A DNA stretch of 57,607 bases, taken from the NCBI GenBank assembly GCA_052033505.1, contig JBPOJN010000036.1, positions 1-57,607 on the forward strand, in the 5' to 3' direction. The notes beneath the pieces are model-generated. The model saw only the letters and a program-made list of their open reading frames with translations. It was not told the DNA's origin and did not search any database. Below are positions 32,657 to 41,069 of the stretch, piece by piece. How positions within the stretch are numbered: the stretch's first letter is position 1; every line of letters begins with the position of its first letter. The DNA comes from JBPOJN01 sp052033505 (GTDB lineage: Bacteria; UBA10199; JACPAL01; GCA-016699445). A program made the translations under genes and the position numbers.

Positions 32657-34828
32657 GTGGAAAACACACACGAAAGCCAAGAAGAAATCGTCCAAGAAAT
32701 TGACCGTTATGAAGACATGGTCAAAAAATTCCTCTCAGGAGAGGTTGGCCAGGAAACTTTTCAACGATTTCGCCTCCAACACGGCATCTACGGACAACGC
32801 CAAGACGGCGTGCAGATGGTTCGGATCAAGATTCCTCTCGGGATGCTGAATTCCGAGCAATTGGAATGTATCGCCGAGCTTGCCGAAACGATCGCTCACA
32901 ATAACGGACACATCACAACGCGGCAGGATATTCAGATCCACTACGTGGCTTTGGCCAATACGCCGGACATGATGCGGAAGCTCTCCGCTGTGGGTTTAAC
33001 GACGCGCGAAGCTTGCGGAAATACGGTTCGAAACGTGACCGCTTCTCCCAGCGCCGGCGTCGATCCGCAGGAAGCGTTCGACGTGACGCCTTATGCTCAT
33101 GCGGTCGCTTATCATTTGATCCGGAATCCCGTGAATCAGAATCTGCCGCGCAAATTCAAGATCGCCTTCGACGGCGGCGGCGTGATGACGGCGCTGCCGA
33201 TGTTACATGATTTGGGCGTCGTGGCGCGAATTGAAAATGGTAAACGCGGCTTTCGTGTGTTCGTCGGCGGCGGATTGGGTTCGAGTCCTCGCATCGCGAA
33301 AGTGTTGCATGATTTTTTACCTGCCGAAGAATTGACGGCGTGGACGATCGCTCTGCTCCAAGTCTTCGACCGATACGGCGAGCGCAAGGTCCGCTCGAAG
33401 GCCCGCATGAAGTTCTTGATCGATAAATTAGGTTTTGAAAAATTTCGGGAAGAAATCGTCAAAGAACACGCCTCGATCGAAGTCGATCCGACGTGGACGG
33501 ATTTTTTGAATCATCTCGACGACTGGGAAGAAAAACCGCCCGTCGTGAATGTTCCGAAGGCCGCGCCGCTGCCGTCGGAATCACAGAAAGAATTCGAGGT
33601 CTGGAAAAAGACGAACGTCACTCCTCAGAAACAGAAGGGGTATTCGTTGATCGAGATCCGCCTGACGACCGGCGACATGAACCCGGCGCAGATGCGTGGT
33701 TTTGCGAAGATCATGCGCGACTACGCGGGTGGAAAATGCCGGCTCTTCGTCCATCAGAACATCCTGCTGCGTTGGGTGCGCGATCAGGACTTACCCGCGG
33801 TCTACAGTGAATTGCAGAAAATCGAATTCGTCAAAAAAGACGCGCAAACGATCTATGACGTTCTGGCTTGCCCGGGCACCGACACGTGCCGCTTAGGCAT
33901 TGCGTCGTCGATGGGGCTCGCGCGCGAGTTGGAAAGACGTCTGTATTCGGAGAATGGAAAAATTTCCACGGTCGCGAAAGACGTCAGCATCAAGATCAGC
34001 GGTTGCCCGAATTCCTGCGGCCAGCATCACATCGCGAACATCGGCCTGCATGGCGGCGCTTTCCCCGTGAATGGCCGGACCGTTCCCGCTTTCATGCTCT
34101 TCGTCGGCGGCAGCCCGGAGCGCGACATGGCCGTGGGGCGTTTGACCACGCAGATCCCGTCGAAGAACGTGCCTGACGCCGTCGTGCGTTTGGTGGAAAA
34201 CTATGCCGACCAACGTCAGTCGGGCGAAGGATTCAATCCTTTCTACGAACGTTTGGGCAAAGAAGGCGTCGTGAAGCTCCTGCGCCAGACTCCGGACCTG
34301 CTCGCGATCCCGTCTTACGAAGAGAAACCCGATCTTTACGTGGATTGGGAAGACAAACAGAATTTCGCACTCCAAAAAGGCGTCATCGGCGAATGCGCCG
34401 GTGCGATGACGGCCGACGTCGTGCCGCAGATCCGCGATGCGGAAGCCTTGATCGAACTCGCGAAAGCCCATCTCCTGCACGAACAATATGATTCGGCCGG
34501 CCACAAGGCTTATGAAGCGATCGCGCGCGCGGCGAATGGTTTGCTCTTCCACCGCCTCGTGCAGCCGTTCATCGACGAAGAGACGATCCACGAATTCGAA
34601 AACCACTTCGCGAAGACAGGGATCTTACCGCAGTGGAAAGGATTCCGAAAAACCGTCGAAGCCCTCCGCGCGAAACCCGCGGACGAAGCGACTGCGAAAG
34701 AATGGCTCGAGCTCGCGAAATCCGTCCTCGCGTCATGCATCGAAAAAGAACCCGAAGTCATCGCAGCCTCCCCGCGCAAAAGCGCTGCGCCTGCGGCCCA
34801 GCCGGTGCCGGATAATTTGTTCATCTAA
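32657..34828 (+). CDS. sir: Ferredoxin-type sulfite (nitrite/sulfite) reductase with C-terminal helical extension
   Basis: This enzyme reduces sulfite to sulfide (or nitrite to ammonia). The 723-residue protein has the two-fold repeat of the family and the [4Fe-4S]-siroheme ligands Cys405, Cys411, Cys450 and Cys454 in CPGTDTCRLG and SGCPNSCGQHH. Residues from about 590 onward form a helical extension resembling a HEPN-type fold (LAKAHLLHEQYDSAGHKAYEA), known on some sulfite reductases. The start is GTG with GGAG upstream. The sulfate-assimilation context favours sulfite as the substrate, but this rests on context, not residues. Confidence 0.9.
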   Translation: MENTHESQEEIVQEIDRYEDMVKKFLSGEVGQETFQRFRLQHGIYGQRQDGVQMVRIKIPLGMLNSEQLECIAELAETIAHNNGHITTRQDIQIHYVALANTPDMMRKLSAVGLTTREACGNTVRNVTASPSAGVDPQEAFDVTPYAHAVAYHLIRNPVNQNLPRKFKIAFDGGGVMTALPMLHDLGVVARIENGKRGFRVFVGGGLGSSPRIAKVLHDFLPAEELTAWTIALLQVFDRYGERKVRSKARMKFLIDKLGFEKFREEIVKEHASIEVDPTWTDFLNHLDDWEEKPPVVNVPKAAPLPSESQKEFEVWKKTNVTPQKQKGYSLIEIRLTTGDMNPAQMRGFAKIMRDYAGGKCRLFVHQNILLRWVRDQDLPAVYSELQKIEFVKKDAQTIYDVLACPGTDTCRLGIASSMGLARELERRLYSENGKISTVAKDVSIKISGCPNSCGQHHIANIGLHGGAFPVNGRTVPAFMLFVGGSPERDMAVGRLTTQIPSKNVPDAVVRLVENYADQRQSGEGFNPFYERLGKEGVVKLLRQTPDLLAIPSYEEKPDLYVDWEDKQNFALQKGVIGECAGAMTADVVPQIRDAEALIELAKAHLLHEQYDSAGHKAYEAIARAANGLLFHRLVQPFIDEETIHEFENHFAKTGILPQWKGFRKTVEALRAKPADEATAKEWLELAKSVLASCIEKEPEVIAASPRKSAAPAAQPVPDNLFI

Positions 34829-34850
34829 TTTTAAATTTAAGCGGGGATCG

Positions 34851-36116
34851 CTACGGGATGGCTCGGAGAGACGCAGGCCCGGGGTTTTTCGGGGGCGGTG
34901 ACGCGGCGGCGATGTCGACGCGGATCGACTGTTTGATCGCGTCCATCTTCAGCAGCGCATAGGTTTCCGGCGTCATTTCTAAAATGACCCCGGGAAGTCT
35001 GCGAATGATCTTTTGGTAATGCGCTTTTTGTTCTTCCCCTTCGATCGTAGGAATCTCCACGACGAGGCGGATGCCGGTATCCTCGAGGACGCGCCGGACG
35101 GGAGCCAAGACGAATTCGAATTGTTCCTCGTTGAACCCTGCGAAAAGCAGATCCAAATCCAGGCGGATCAGCCGTCTTTCGCCGGTTTTTTGCTGCGACG
35201 CCAAATTATTGATCAACGCCGTCTTGCCGCTGGAAGGCGGTCCCACCAAGACCAACGTGCTTTCTTCGTCGAGGTACGCCGCGACGTTCTCCGCTTGGTG
35301 CGCCAGTTCGGGAGAGAGCCGTTTCGGCGACGAGGGCGCTTTGAAAAAGGCGAGTTCCAAGATTTCAGAGATCGGCTTTCCCTGCCATTTTTTCAGCATC
35401 GCCTGTTGGCGTTTCCACATACCTTCGGCGGAATTGGCGGCCGCTTGCGGAGTCGCATCGTGTTCCGAGTGATGTTTCGCGCGCCATCGCGTCGTAAAAA
35501 AACCGGCGACGGCGCCGCCCAGGGCGGCCGCGAGAAGGGCTCCTGCGATGCCCGTGACCGACGGGCCGGAAACGACGGTTTTTACCGGAGCCTCGACCGC
35601 GGGAGGCGGAGTGGTTTCCTTGGTTTGCGCCACGGCTCCGTCGATGCCGGCGGCGAGTTGAAAATCGGGAGGCAATGACAAAAGAAAACCTTCGGCCGCT
35701 TGGGGATGTGTGTCTTCGAACCTAAGCTTGGCCCAAGAGGCGACTTTCGGGGCGGCTAAGGTCAGAGAACGACAAGAAGGCCCGGAGCCTACGACTTCGA
35801 CGTCCGTGGCCATTTGAAGTGCTGTATTCTCGCGGCTGAAATGATCCCGGATCACGAGGTAACACGCGGGGTCGCGATCATTATCCAAGGCCGTGCTGAT
35901 CTGCAGGGCGTTATCTCCCGTATCGACCTTGCCTGCGGTGATATTACGGTCGTTCTGGTATTCCGAACGGTCTTTCGAACTCACATAACCCAAACCCAAG
36001 CCCGCATTCGCCTGAAGCTCTACCGTCAGCGGTCTCATGAAAATTTTATATCCGTCCAATGCAGGCGGAGTGAGGTCGGAAAATCTCAAAGCAGGAAGTC
36101 CGGGAGTGAAAGTCAT
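34851..36116 (-). CDS. Membrane-anchored ClpB-like P-loop protein with beta domain (unrecognised family)
   Basis: The 421-residue protein has three parts. Residues 1-155 form a beta-rich domain. A helix at about 187-208 can span the membrane. Residues 245-400 are AAA-like, with Walker A GPPSSGKT (292-299) and a following segment (LDLDLLFAGFNEEQFEFVL) that resembles domain 1 of ClpB. The Walker B position reads RLVVEIP, without the usual Asp-Glu, so ATP hydrolysis may be lost. The N-terminal domain looks paralogous to the whole protein at 36517-37041 (shared RPLT and matching spacing). GGAG precedes the ATG. It is the last gene of a four-gene cassette and its function is unknown. Confidence 0.75.
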   Translation of the reverse strand: MTFTPGLPALRFSDLTPPALDGYKIFMRPLTVELQANAGLGLGYVSSKDRSEYQNDRNITAGKVDTGDNALQISTALDNDRDPACYLVIRDHFSRENTALQMATDVEVVGSGPSCRSLTLAAPKVASWAKLRFEDTHPQAAEGFLLSLPPDFQLAAGIDGAVAQTKETTPPPAVEAPVKTVVSGPSVTGIAGALLAAALGGAVAGFFTTRWRAKHHSEHDATPQAAANSAEGMWKRQQAMLKKWQGKPISEILELAFFKAPSSPKRLSPELAHQAENVAAYLDEESTLVLVGPPSSGKTALINNLASQQKTGERRLIRLDLDLLFAGFNEEQFEFVLAPVRRVLEDTGIRLVVEIPTIEGEEQKAHYQKIIRRLPGVILEMTPETYALLKMDAIKQSIRVDIAAASPPPKNPGPASLRAIP

Positions 36117-36209
36117 AGTGTCTCCGTGAGTGAAACGTTTACAGACTGTCTCGTCTTCGCACAGAAACCCAAAAAGATGTGGCACGTCTCGACGAACTCT
36201 TTGTGACAA

Positions 36210-36569
36210 CTATGTGGAGGAGGGGAGGGCTTTTTTGCGCCGTACGAACAACGGCAGCAAGACGCGTGAGAGAAGGGCGTTGACCCCGACGATCCCGGCG
36301 ACCTTATAACCCGTGATGCCGACGCCATAGGCGAGAGCGAGGGCCTTAGCGATCTCCGAAGCCGTTTCCGAAGGCGTGGAAAGCGATGCCGTCTGCGCAG
36401 GTCCGCGTTTTTTGAGTGCTATCAAAAGTCCCAACAAGACGACGGTTCCCAGAAAGTAATCGCGATGCCGGTCGTGTTCCCGGAGCCGCCTCACTTCTTC
36501 GGTGAGTGCCGTGACGTTATCGGCCGATGTTTCTTGCGGCTTTGACGTTCTCACACTTCCAGCCCTCAT
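36210..36569 (-). CDS. Small two-helix membrane protein of the same cassette
   Basis: The 119-residue protein has a charged coiled segment (ALTEEVRRLREHDRHRD), a membrane helix (FLGTVVLLGLLIALKK) and a second hydrophobic stretch near the C-terminus that ends in RRKK. I recognise no family. The ATG at 36569 overlaps the previous gene by 53 bp. A membrane partner for the ClpB-like protein is plausible. Confidence 0.6.
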   Translation of the reverse strand: MRAGSVRTSKPQETSADNVTALTEEVRRLREHDRHRDYFLGTVVLLGLLIALKKRGPAQTASLSTPSETASEIAKALALAYGVGITGYKVAGIVGVNALLSRVLLPLFVRRKKALPSST

Positions 36570-37041
36570 GTTGAGCCAGGGGAAGGACGACTTTGCGCGC
36601 GAAAGAAGACAATTCGGGCGTCGGTGAAGAAGGATCCGCGGAGGCGAGGCGACGTTTCGCCGCGATCTGGAGCCACGTCGGTGCCTCAGCAGGGGTTCGA
36701 GAGTTGACGGAAGTGGCCGACGTCGAAACCTGGATGTGTTTTTGCGCGCAATCGATTTGGAAACTGTCTGTGACGGCGAAAAATCCGTCGGCCGCATTCA
36801 AGTGGCCGCGTGCATCGAGACGATCGACGGCGGTATAAAAAGTCACGAGGCCGGCTTCCGCTTCCACGGCCGCTCCACGGTAACCTGCATAGGCCGTGTC
36901 CGCGGACTTAGGGTAGGCCCAGGCGTTTCCTTCCGCCGTAGGATGGACTTCAAGTGCGGCCGTGAGCGGTCTTGTGAAATCCCGATAGAGGGGAAATCCG
37001 CCCGCAAGTTGCGGATGGGTGTAAGGAATCAGATCCGGCAT
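36517..37041 (-). CDS. Beta-rich protein, paralogue of the N-terminal domain of the ClpB-like protein
   Basis: The 174-residue protein has no signal peptide or membrane helix. Its pattern (YRDFTRPLTAAL, FYTAVDRLD, PTWLQIAAKRR) can be laid against residues 20-140 of the downstream ClpB-like protein with conserved RPLT, an xTAxD strand and a closing APxxxxWxxxAKxR strand. The ATG starts 1 bp after the upstream stop (TGACATG). The function is unknown. Confidence 0.65.
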   Translation of the reverse strand: MPDLIPYTHPQLAGGFPLYRDFTRPLTAALEVHPTAEGNAWAYPKSADTAYAGYRGAAVEAEAGLVTFYTAVDRLDARGHLNAADGFFAVTDSFQIDCAQKHIQVSTSATSVNSRTPAEAPTWLQIAAKRRLASADPSSPTPELSSFARKVVLPLAQHEGWKCENVKAARNIGR

Positions 37042-37042
37042 G

Positions 37043-38050
37043 TCAGGGCTCCGGATCTTTCACGGGGCGCGTTTGCGATGCCTGTTTTGTTTTTTTGATT
37101 TCGAAAGAAGCCGTTTTTTCCGCCGCAGGCGTCGTATCGCCGACATTCGTAAATAAAACGACTCGGACCGAATGCGGCCCCGGAGCGATTTTTTTCGGCA
37201 AGGCGCTTAAGACGACGATTTTTTGAGGGCGGTCTTTGGAGACGAGTCCTTTCCAAGACGCATCGGCGCTTGCATCCAGGAAGACCGCAGCGACGGCGTC
37301 GGCCGTGGGGGTGAATTGCACGGCGACTTCTTGAGCGCTCCCGGCACGGAACGAGACCTTACCTTTCGGAAGAATCACGGAAGGGGCTTCCGAAAAGTCG
37401 GGGGGCGTTTTGGCGAGGGTGACGGGCGGAGCTGGAAGAACGGGAGAAGGCGCGACGGGTGCAGAGACGGATGTGTCTGCGGGTTTTGATTTCGCTTTTG
37501 CTCCGCCGCCCTTTCCAAAAGACCGGCTCAGCGAAAAAAGAAGCTCGATGCCTTCGCCTGGGTTGCCTCCTGAAACATAGCCTACGCCGGCACCGAGACT
37601 TGCGGGGCCGAAATTAAAGCTTAAGCCCGCGGATCCGCGCCAGCCGCGGGACTGAGGTTCGCCCGCGTCGATTAAGTACTCAGCGCCGAATTTTAGAGAA
37701 ACCGCAGGATGGAGGCGAACTCCGGCAATGAGACCGGCCGAAGCCTGAAGGCCTTTGTCTTCCAAGTTTGCCGGAACGCCTTCGGGCGTTTTCACGGTTT
37801 GCTCGCCTTTACGGAATCCGGCCCTCACGATGCCGCCCCAAAAAAGAGACGACGAGAGAGGGGAATCATATTCCAGCTGGAGGAGCAGGGATTGTCCAGA
37901 GTAGGCGGTGCCACCCACGCCAATCCGGGCCGCAGCGACGGCCAGGCCTAAACTCAAGCCGTCACCGGTTTCCGCGGTGTTATTTTGAGAAACGTCTCCA
38001 GAGGAACGTGCGGCATCATTGGCCGCTGAAATGGATTTTAAGTCCGGCAT
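37043..38050 (-). CDS. Gly-rich beta protein with Pro/Ala linker (unrecognised family)
   Basis: The 335-residue protein begins MPDLKSISAAND, without a signal peptide. Alternating Gly-rich amphipathic strands follow to about residue 180 (SLGLAVAAARIGVGG, GSAGLSFNFGPASLGAG), as in a membrane beta-barrel. A Lys/Pro/Ala linker and a C-terminal beta domain come next. AAGGAG fixes the ATG. A barrel-like pattern without an export signal is odd. It is the first gene of the cassette, and the four start codons follow each other with overlap or short gaps. Confidence 0.65.
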   Translation of the reverse strand: MPDLKSISAANDAARSSGDVSQNNTAETGDGLSLGLAVAAARIGVGGTAYSGQSLLLQLEYDSPLSSSLFWGGIVRAGFRKGEQTVKTPEGVPANLEDKGLQASAGLIAGVRLHPAVSLKFGAEYLIDAGEPQSRGWRGSAGLSFNFGPASLGAGVGYVSGGNPGEGIELLFSLSRSFGKGGGAKAKSKPADTSVSAPVAPSPVLPAPPVTLAKTPPDFSEAPSVILPKGKVSFRAGSAQEVAVQFTPTADAVAAVFLDASADASWKGLVSKDRPQKIVVLSALPKKIAPGPHSVRVVLFTNVGDTTPAAEKTASFEIKKTKQASQTRPVKDPEP

Positions 38051-38181
38051 AAATCTCCTTTTTGCCCAGAGAAGTGATCGCACGCCCGGAAGAAAGGTTG
38101 AGGAACGTATTGATGAATTTTGTGTGACGGAACCGTGAAGCCTTGCCATTTTTTCACCGGCAGAGATAAAACTCCGATCCT

Positions 38182-38751
38182 ATGGCACGCATTATTACGA
38201 TCGAACCCACGCCGAACCCTTTGGCCTTCAAGCTCAAGCTCGACCAAACCGTCACGGTCGGCGGCGGCAAGCAGTACAATAAACGCGAAGAATGCTGGGA
38301 CAGCCCGGTTGCGATGCGGTTTTTCGACGTGCACGGGGTCGCGTCGGTCTTTCTCATGGACGACTTCATCACGGTCAACAAAACGCAAGGTGGGATCTGG
38401 GATTTCATTTTCTTTCAGGCCAATGAAATTTTGATGGAAGCGAAAGAGTTCCCGGCTCTTAAAATCGGTGAGGCCACAAAAACGGCCGCTCTCTCGTCGG
38501 ATGAATTCGAAAAATTGAATCCCGAGGAAAAAATTTCCTACATCGACCGCATCCTGGACGAAACCGTGCGTCCGGGCCTTGCGCGCGACGGCGGTAACCT
38601 GCGCGTCTTAGGACTCGAAGACAAAACGCTGAAAGTCCAATACCAAGGCGCCTGCGGCAGCTGCCCCAGCGCCGCGGGGGCGACGTTGAGCTACATTTCC
38701 AACATGATCCAGAGCCGCGTGAGCCCGGATCTTCAAGTGGTGCCTGCATGA
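38182..38751 (+). CDS. nfu: NfuA-like Fe-S scaffold/carrier
   Basis: The 189-residue protein has an Nfu N-terminal domain (ITIEPTPNPLAFKLKL, then FFDVHGVASVFL) and a NifU C-terminal domain with Cys158-x2-Cys161 in GACGSCPS. It would carry [4Fe-4S] clusters to apo-proteins such as CysH and the sulfite reductase. It overlaps the next gene by 4 bp (ATGA). Confidence 0.93.
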   Translation: MARIITIEPTPNPLAFKLKLDQTVTVGGGKQYNKREECWDSPVAMRFFDVHGVASVFLMDDFITVNKTQGGIWDFIFFQANEILMEAKEFPALKIGEATKTAALSSDEFEKLNPEEKISYIDRILDETVRPGLARDGGNLRVLGLEDKTLKVQYQGACGSCPSAAGATLSYISNMIQSRVSPDLQVVPA

Positions 38752-39437
38752 TCCAACTCTATCAATACGAAGTCTGCCCCTACTGCTGCAAAGTGAAGGC
38801 GGTCTTGGATTATAAAAAAATCCCTTACGAAAAAATCGAAGTGAATCCGATGACCCACGAGGAGTTGGTTTGGAACAAAGAAGCCTTGGATCACGACAAG
38901 GTCCCGGTCTTGGTGGACGGCAAGAAAACCGTCCTCGAATCCAACGACATCATCCGGTACTTGGACGAAACCTACCCCGAGAAACGGGTATTCTCGAAGG
39001 CGAAGGCTACGAAGCAAGTCGAATGGATGCGTTTTGCCGACGACGAGCTCGTGCAGATCCTGCCGGCGAATATTTACCGGACTTTTCCCGAGGCGCTGGA
39101 TTCTTTCAAATACATCACGAAGGTCGGTAAGTTCCCGGCCTGGAAACGCTACTATTTGATGCTCGGCGGGGCCGTCGCGATGACGATCGTGGCCAAAAAA
39201 GGCATGAAGAAGCGCGGTATTTCGGATCCCCGGGGCGAGCTGGAGAAAGTCCTGAAAACTTTGGCCGACGGACTAGGCGACCAAAAGTTTTTGGGCGGTG
39301 CCTCCCCGGACGTCTCCGATCTCGTGTGTTTCGGCATCTTGCAGAGCGTGCGCGGCCTGAAGGTGTGGAGTTTCATTTCCCGGAATAAAAAAGTCGCCGA
39401 TTGGTTCGAACGCCTGGAAAAACAGGCGAAGGGGTGA
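38748..39437 (+). CDS. Glutaredoxin/GST-fold protein with CPYC motif (PTGES2-like)
   Basis: The 229-residue protein has an N-terminal thioredoxin fold with Cys10-Pro-Tyr-Cys13 in YEVCPYCCK, the cis-Pro loop VPVLV and a GST-like helical C-terminus. This arrangement is like that of membrane-associated prostaglandin E synthase 2, whose bacterial relatives have unknown roles. It is translationally coupled to nfu, suggesting glutathione-linked or Fe-S handling. Confidence 0.8.
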   Translation: MIQLYQYEVCPYCCKVKAVLDYKKIPYEKIEVNPMTHEELVWNKEALDHDKVPVLVDGKKTVLESNDIIRYLDETYPEKRVFSKAKATKQVEWMRFADDELVQILPANIYRTFPEALDSFKYITKVGKFPAWKRYYLMLGGAVAMTIVAKKGMKKRGISDPRGELEKVLKTLADGLGDQKFLGGASPDVSDLVCFGILQSVRGLKVWSFISRNKKVADWFERLEKQAKG

Positions 39438-39439
39438 TC

Positions 39440-39805
39440 ATGGGGTTATTGAGCAAGATCAAATTCGCGAAGACGCTTCTGAAAAAAGACCTGCGCGTTT
39501 ACCAGATGGCGCTCAAAGACCCGCGCACGCCGAAGGCCGCCAAGGCGCTTTTGTTGTTCGCGATCGGCTATATCATTTGTCCGTTCGACCTGATTCCCGA
39601 TTTCATCCCGGTCATCGGCCGCTTGGACGAAGTCGTGTTGGTGCCACTGATCATCCGTTTGGCCCTGTCGTTGATTCCCCACGAAGTTTTGGAAGACTGC
39701 CGGTTCCGAGCGGGCCAAGGCACGCGGATCAAGACGCACTCCAAGCGCCGCCTCGTCCGCATAAAAGACCGCGTCAAATCGATCGCACGCCGTAACAGGA
39801 ATTAA
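39440..39805 (+). CDS. YkvA/DUF1232 membrane protein
   Basis: The 121-residue protein has the DUF1232 core AIGYIICPFDLIPDFIPVIGRLDE, with part of the hydrophobic segment typical of YkvA, and a basic C-terminal tail. It starts 2 bp after the preceding stop and its end overlaps the next gene on the other strand by 32 bp. The function is unknown. Confidence 0.85.
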   Translation: MGLLSKIKFAKTLLKKDLRVYQMALKDPRTPKAAKALLLFAIGYIICPFDLIPDFIPVIGRLDEVVLVPLIIRLALSLIPHEVLEDCRFRAGQGTRIKTHSKRRLVRIKDRVKSIARRNRN

Positions 39806-40148
39806 TCAAATACTGGTGGATGCAGTCCGTCACAATGCCAAATCCTACCAACGTGAGCACCAACGCTGCGACGGGTTCGTAGCGCGTCGGGCGTTTCAGG
39901 AGACCCTTCAAGTCTTCGCCCCTGCGGTACTCGTGATAAACGTGATAAAGTCCGAAGGTTAAGATCGTCCAAAAAAGCCAGGGCCAGAAGCGGTACCGCG
40001 TTTCCATGAGAAGAGCGTTCAAGGCCGCCATCTGGCGGTACTGCACGTAAAGATTGAAGAAGCCGAAAGTCAGAATCGTGAAGACCAAGTCGCGCACGAC
40101 GCTCCGCACGTGCTCGGATTTTTCGGAAGGCAAGTAAGGCACGGACAT
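39774..40148 (-). CDS. DUF4234-type membrane protein
   Basis: The 124-residue protein has three membrane helices and the repeated pattern TILTFGFFNLYVQYRQ / TILTFGLYHVYHEYRR, typical of DUF4234. It has AGGAG before the ATG. The 3' end is antisense to the YkvA-like gene for 32 bp. The role is unknown. Confidence 0.75.
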   Translation of the reverse strand: MSVPYLPSEKSEHVRSVVRDLVFTILTFGFFNLYVQYRQMAALNALLMETRYRFWPWLFWTILTFGLYHVYHEYRRGEDLKGLLKRPTRYEPVAALVLTLVGFGIVTDCIHQYLINSCYGVRSI

Positions 40149-40187
40149 GATGATCTCCTGGACTTAAGTTTTCAGCACGGATTTTTT

Positions 40188-41069
40188 TTAGAGTCTACTG
40201 ACAGTGACGCCGATTTCGACGGTTTGGGCGGCGTTGCCCAAATAAACGCCCTTCAAAGGAGCGATGTCCGAATAATCCCGCCCCCAGGCGACCGTGATGT
40301 GACGGTCCGTCGGGATCTGGTGGTTCGTCGGATCGAAATCGACCCAGCCGACCGCTGGGACGTAGAGCGAGAGCCAGGCGTGAGAAGCGTCGGTACCGAC
40401 TAACTTCGGGAGGTCGGGATTTTTATTCGTTTCGATGTAACCGCTGACGTAGCGCGCCGCGAGCCCTAAAGAGCGAAGACACGCGATCATCAGGTGCGCG
40501 AAATCCTGGCAGACGCCGGTGCGGGAGTTTAGCGTCTCTTCCGGCGGCGTGCTGATCGTAGTGCTGAGCGGTTTATAGAGGAATTCCCGGTAGATTTTTT
40601 CGTTCAGGTCAAAGGCCGCGTCCAAGATTGGTCGGCCGGGGGTGAAGGATTCCCGCGCGTACTCGGCTAAGCGGTGTCCTCGGCGGATCAACGGTGAATT
40701 CGAAGCGTACTGACGCACTTCACGAAAAGATTCGGCGTCGAGGCGGCGCGCTGCCTCTTCCCAGGAAAGCGGCAACGAGAGATCCGGTAAGATATAAGGC
40801 GTGACCTCCACGGTACTGGACGCCGTCACCTCCAGATGATCGTGCGCTTCTTCAACCGAGAGGAAATTGCAAAAGTTCCCGAAGAAATCCACGCGTTCGG
40901 AAAACCGGCACGACGCCGGAGTGACCACGATGTCGCAAGTCTTGACGCTCTGGCCCGCGGTCGTGCGCGGTTTGATATGGGCTTCGTTCACGCTGAAAAG
41001 CACGGGGGCATCGTAATGATACGTCGTGCGATGATCGATGCGATAAGAGCGATAAGGGGAAGGGGTCAT
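40188..41069 (-). CDS. Transglutaminase-like protein with Bact_transglu_N domain
   Basis: The 293-residue protein has an N-terminal beta domain (RIDHRTTYHYDAPV) and a transglutaminase-like core with Cys187 (GVCQDFAH), His230 (DASHAW) and Asp246 (GWVDFDPTN). The catalytic triad is intact, so it is likely a peptidase or transamidase. No signal peptide is seen. The ATG at 41069 overlaps the upstream stop as ATGA; the upstream in-frame ATG is less likely. It is the last gene of the ATP-grasp operon. Its substrate is presumably a product of the ATP-grasp ligases, by inference. Confidence 0.9.
   Translation of the reverse strand: MTPSPYRSYRIDHRTTYHYDAPVLFSVNEAHIKPRTTAGQSVKTCDIVVTPASCRFSERVDFFGNFCNFLSVEEAHDHLEVTASSTVEVTPYILPDLSLPLSWEEAARRLDAESFREVRQYASNSPLIRRGHRLAEYARESFTPGRPILDAAFDLNEKIYREFLYKPLSTTISTPPEETLNSRTGVCQDFAHLMIACLRSLGLAARYVSGYIETNKNPDLPKLVGTDASHAWLSLYVPAVGWVDFDPTNHQIPTDRHITVAWGRDYSDIAPLKGVYLGNAAQTVEIGVTVSRL

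Noticed and set aside
33893..34606. 237-residue minus-strand ORF inside sulfite reductase
   Set aside because: It is antisense to the siroheme-ligand region, so it is a composition artefact.
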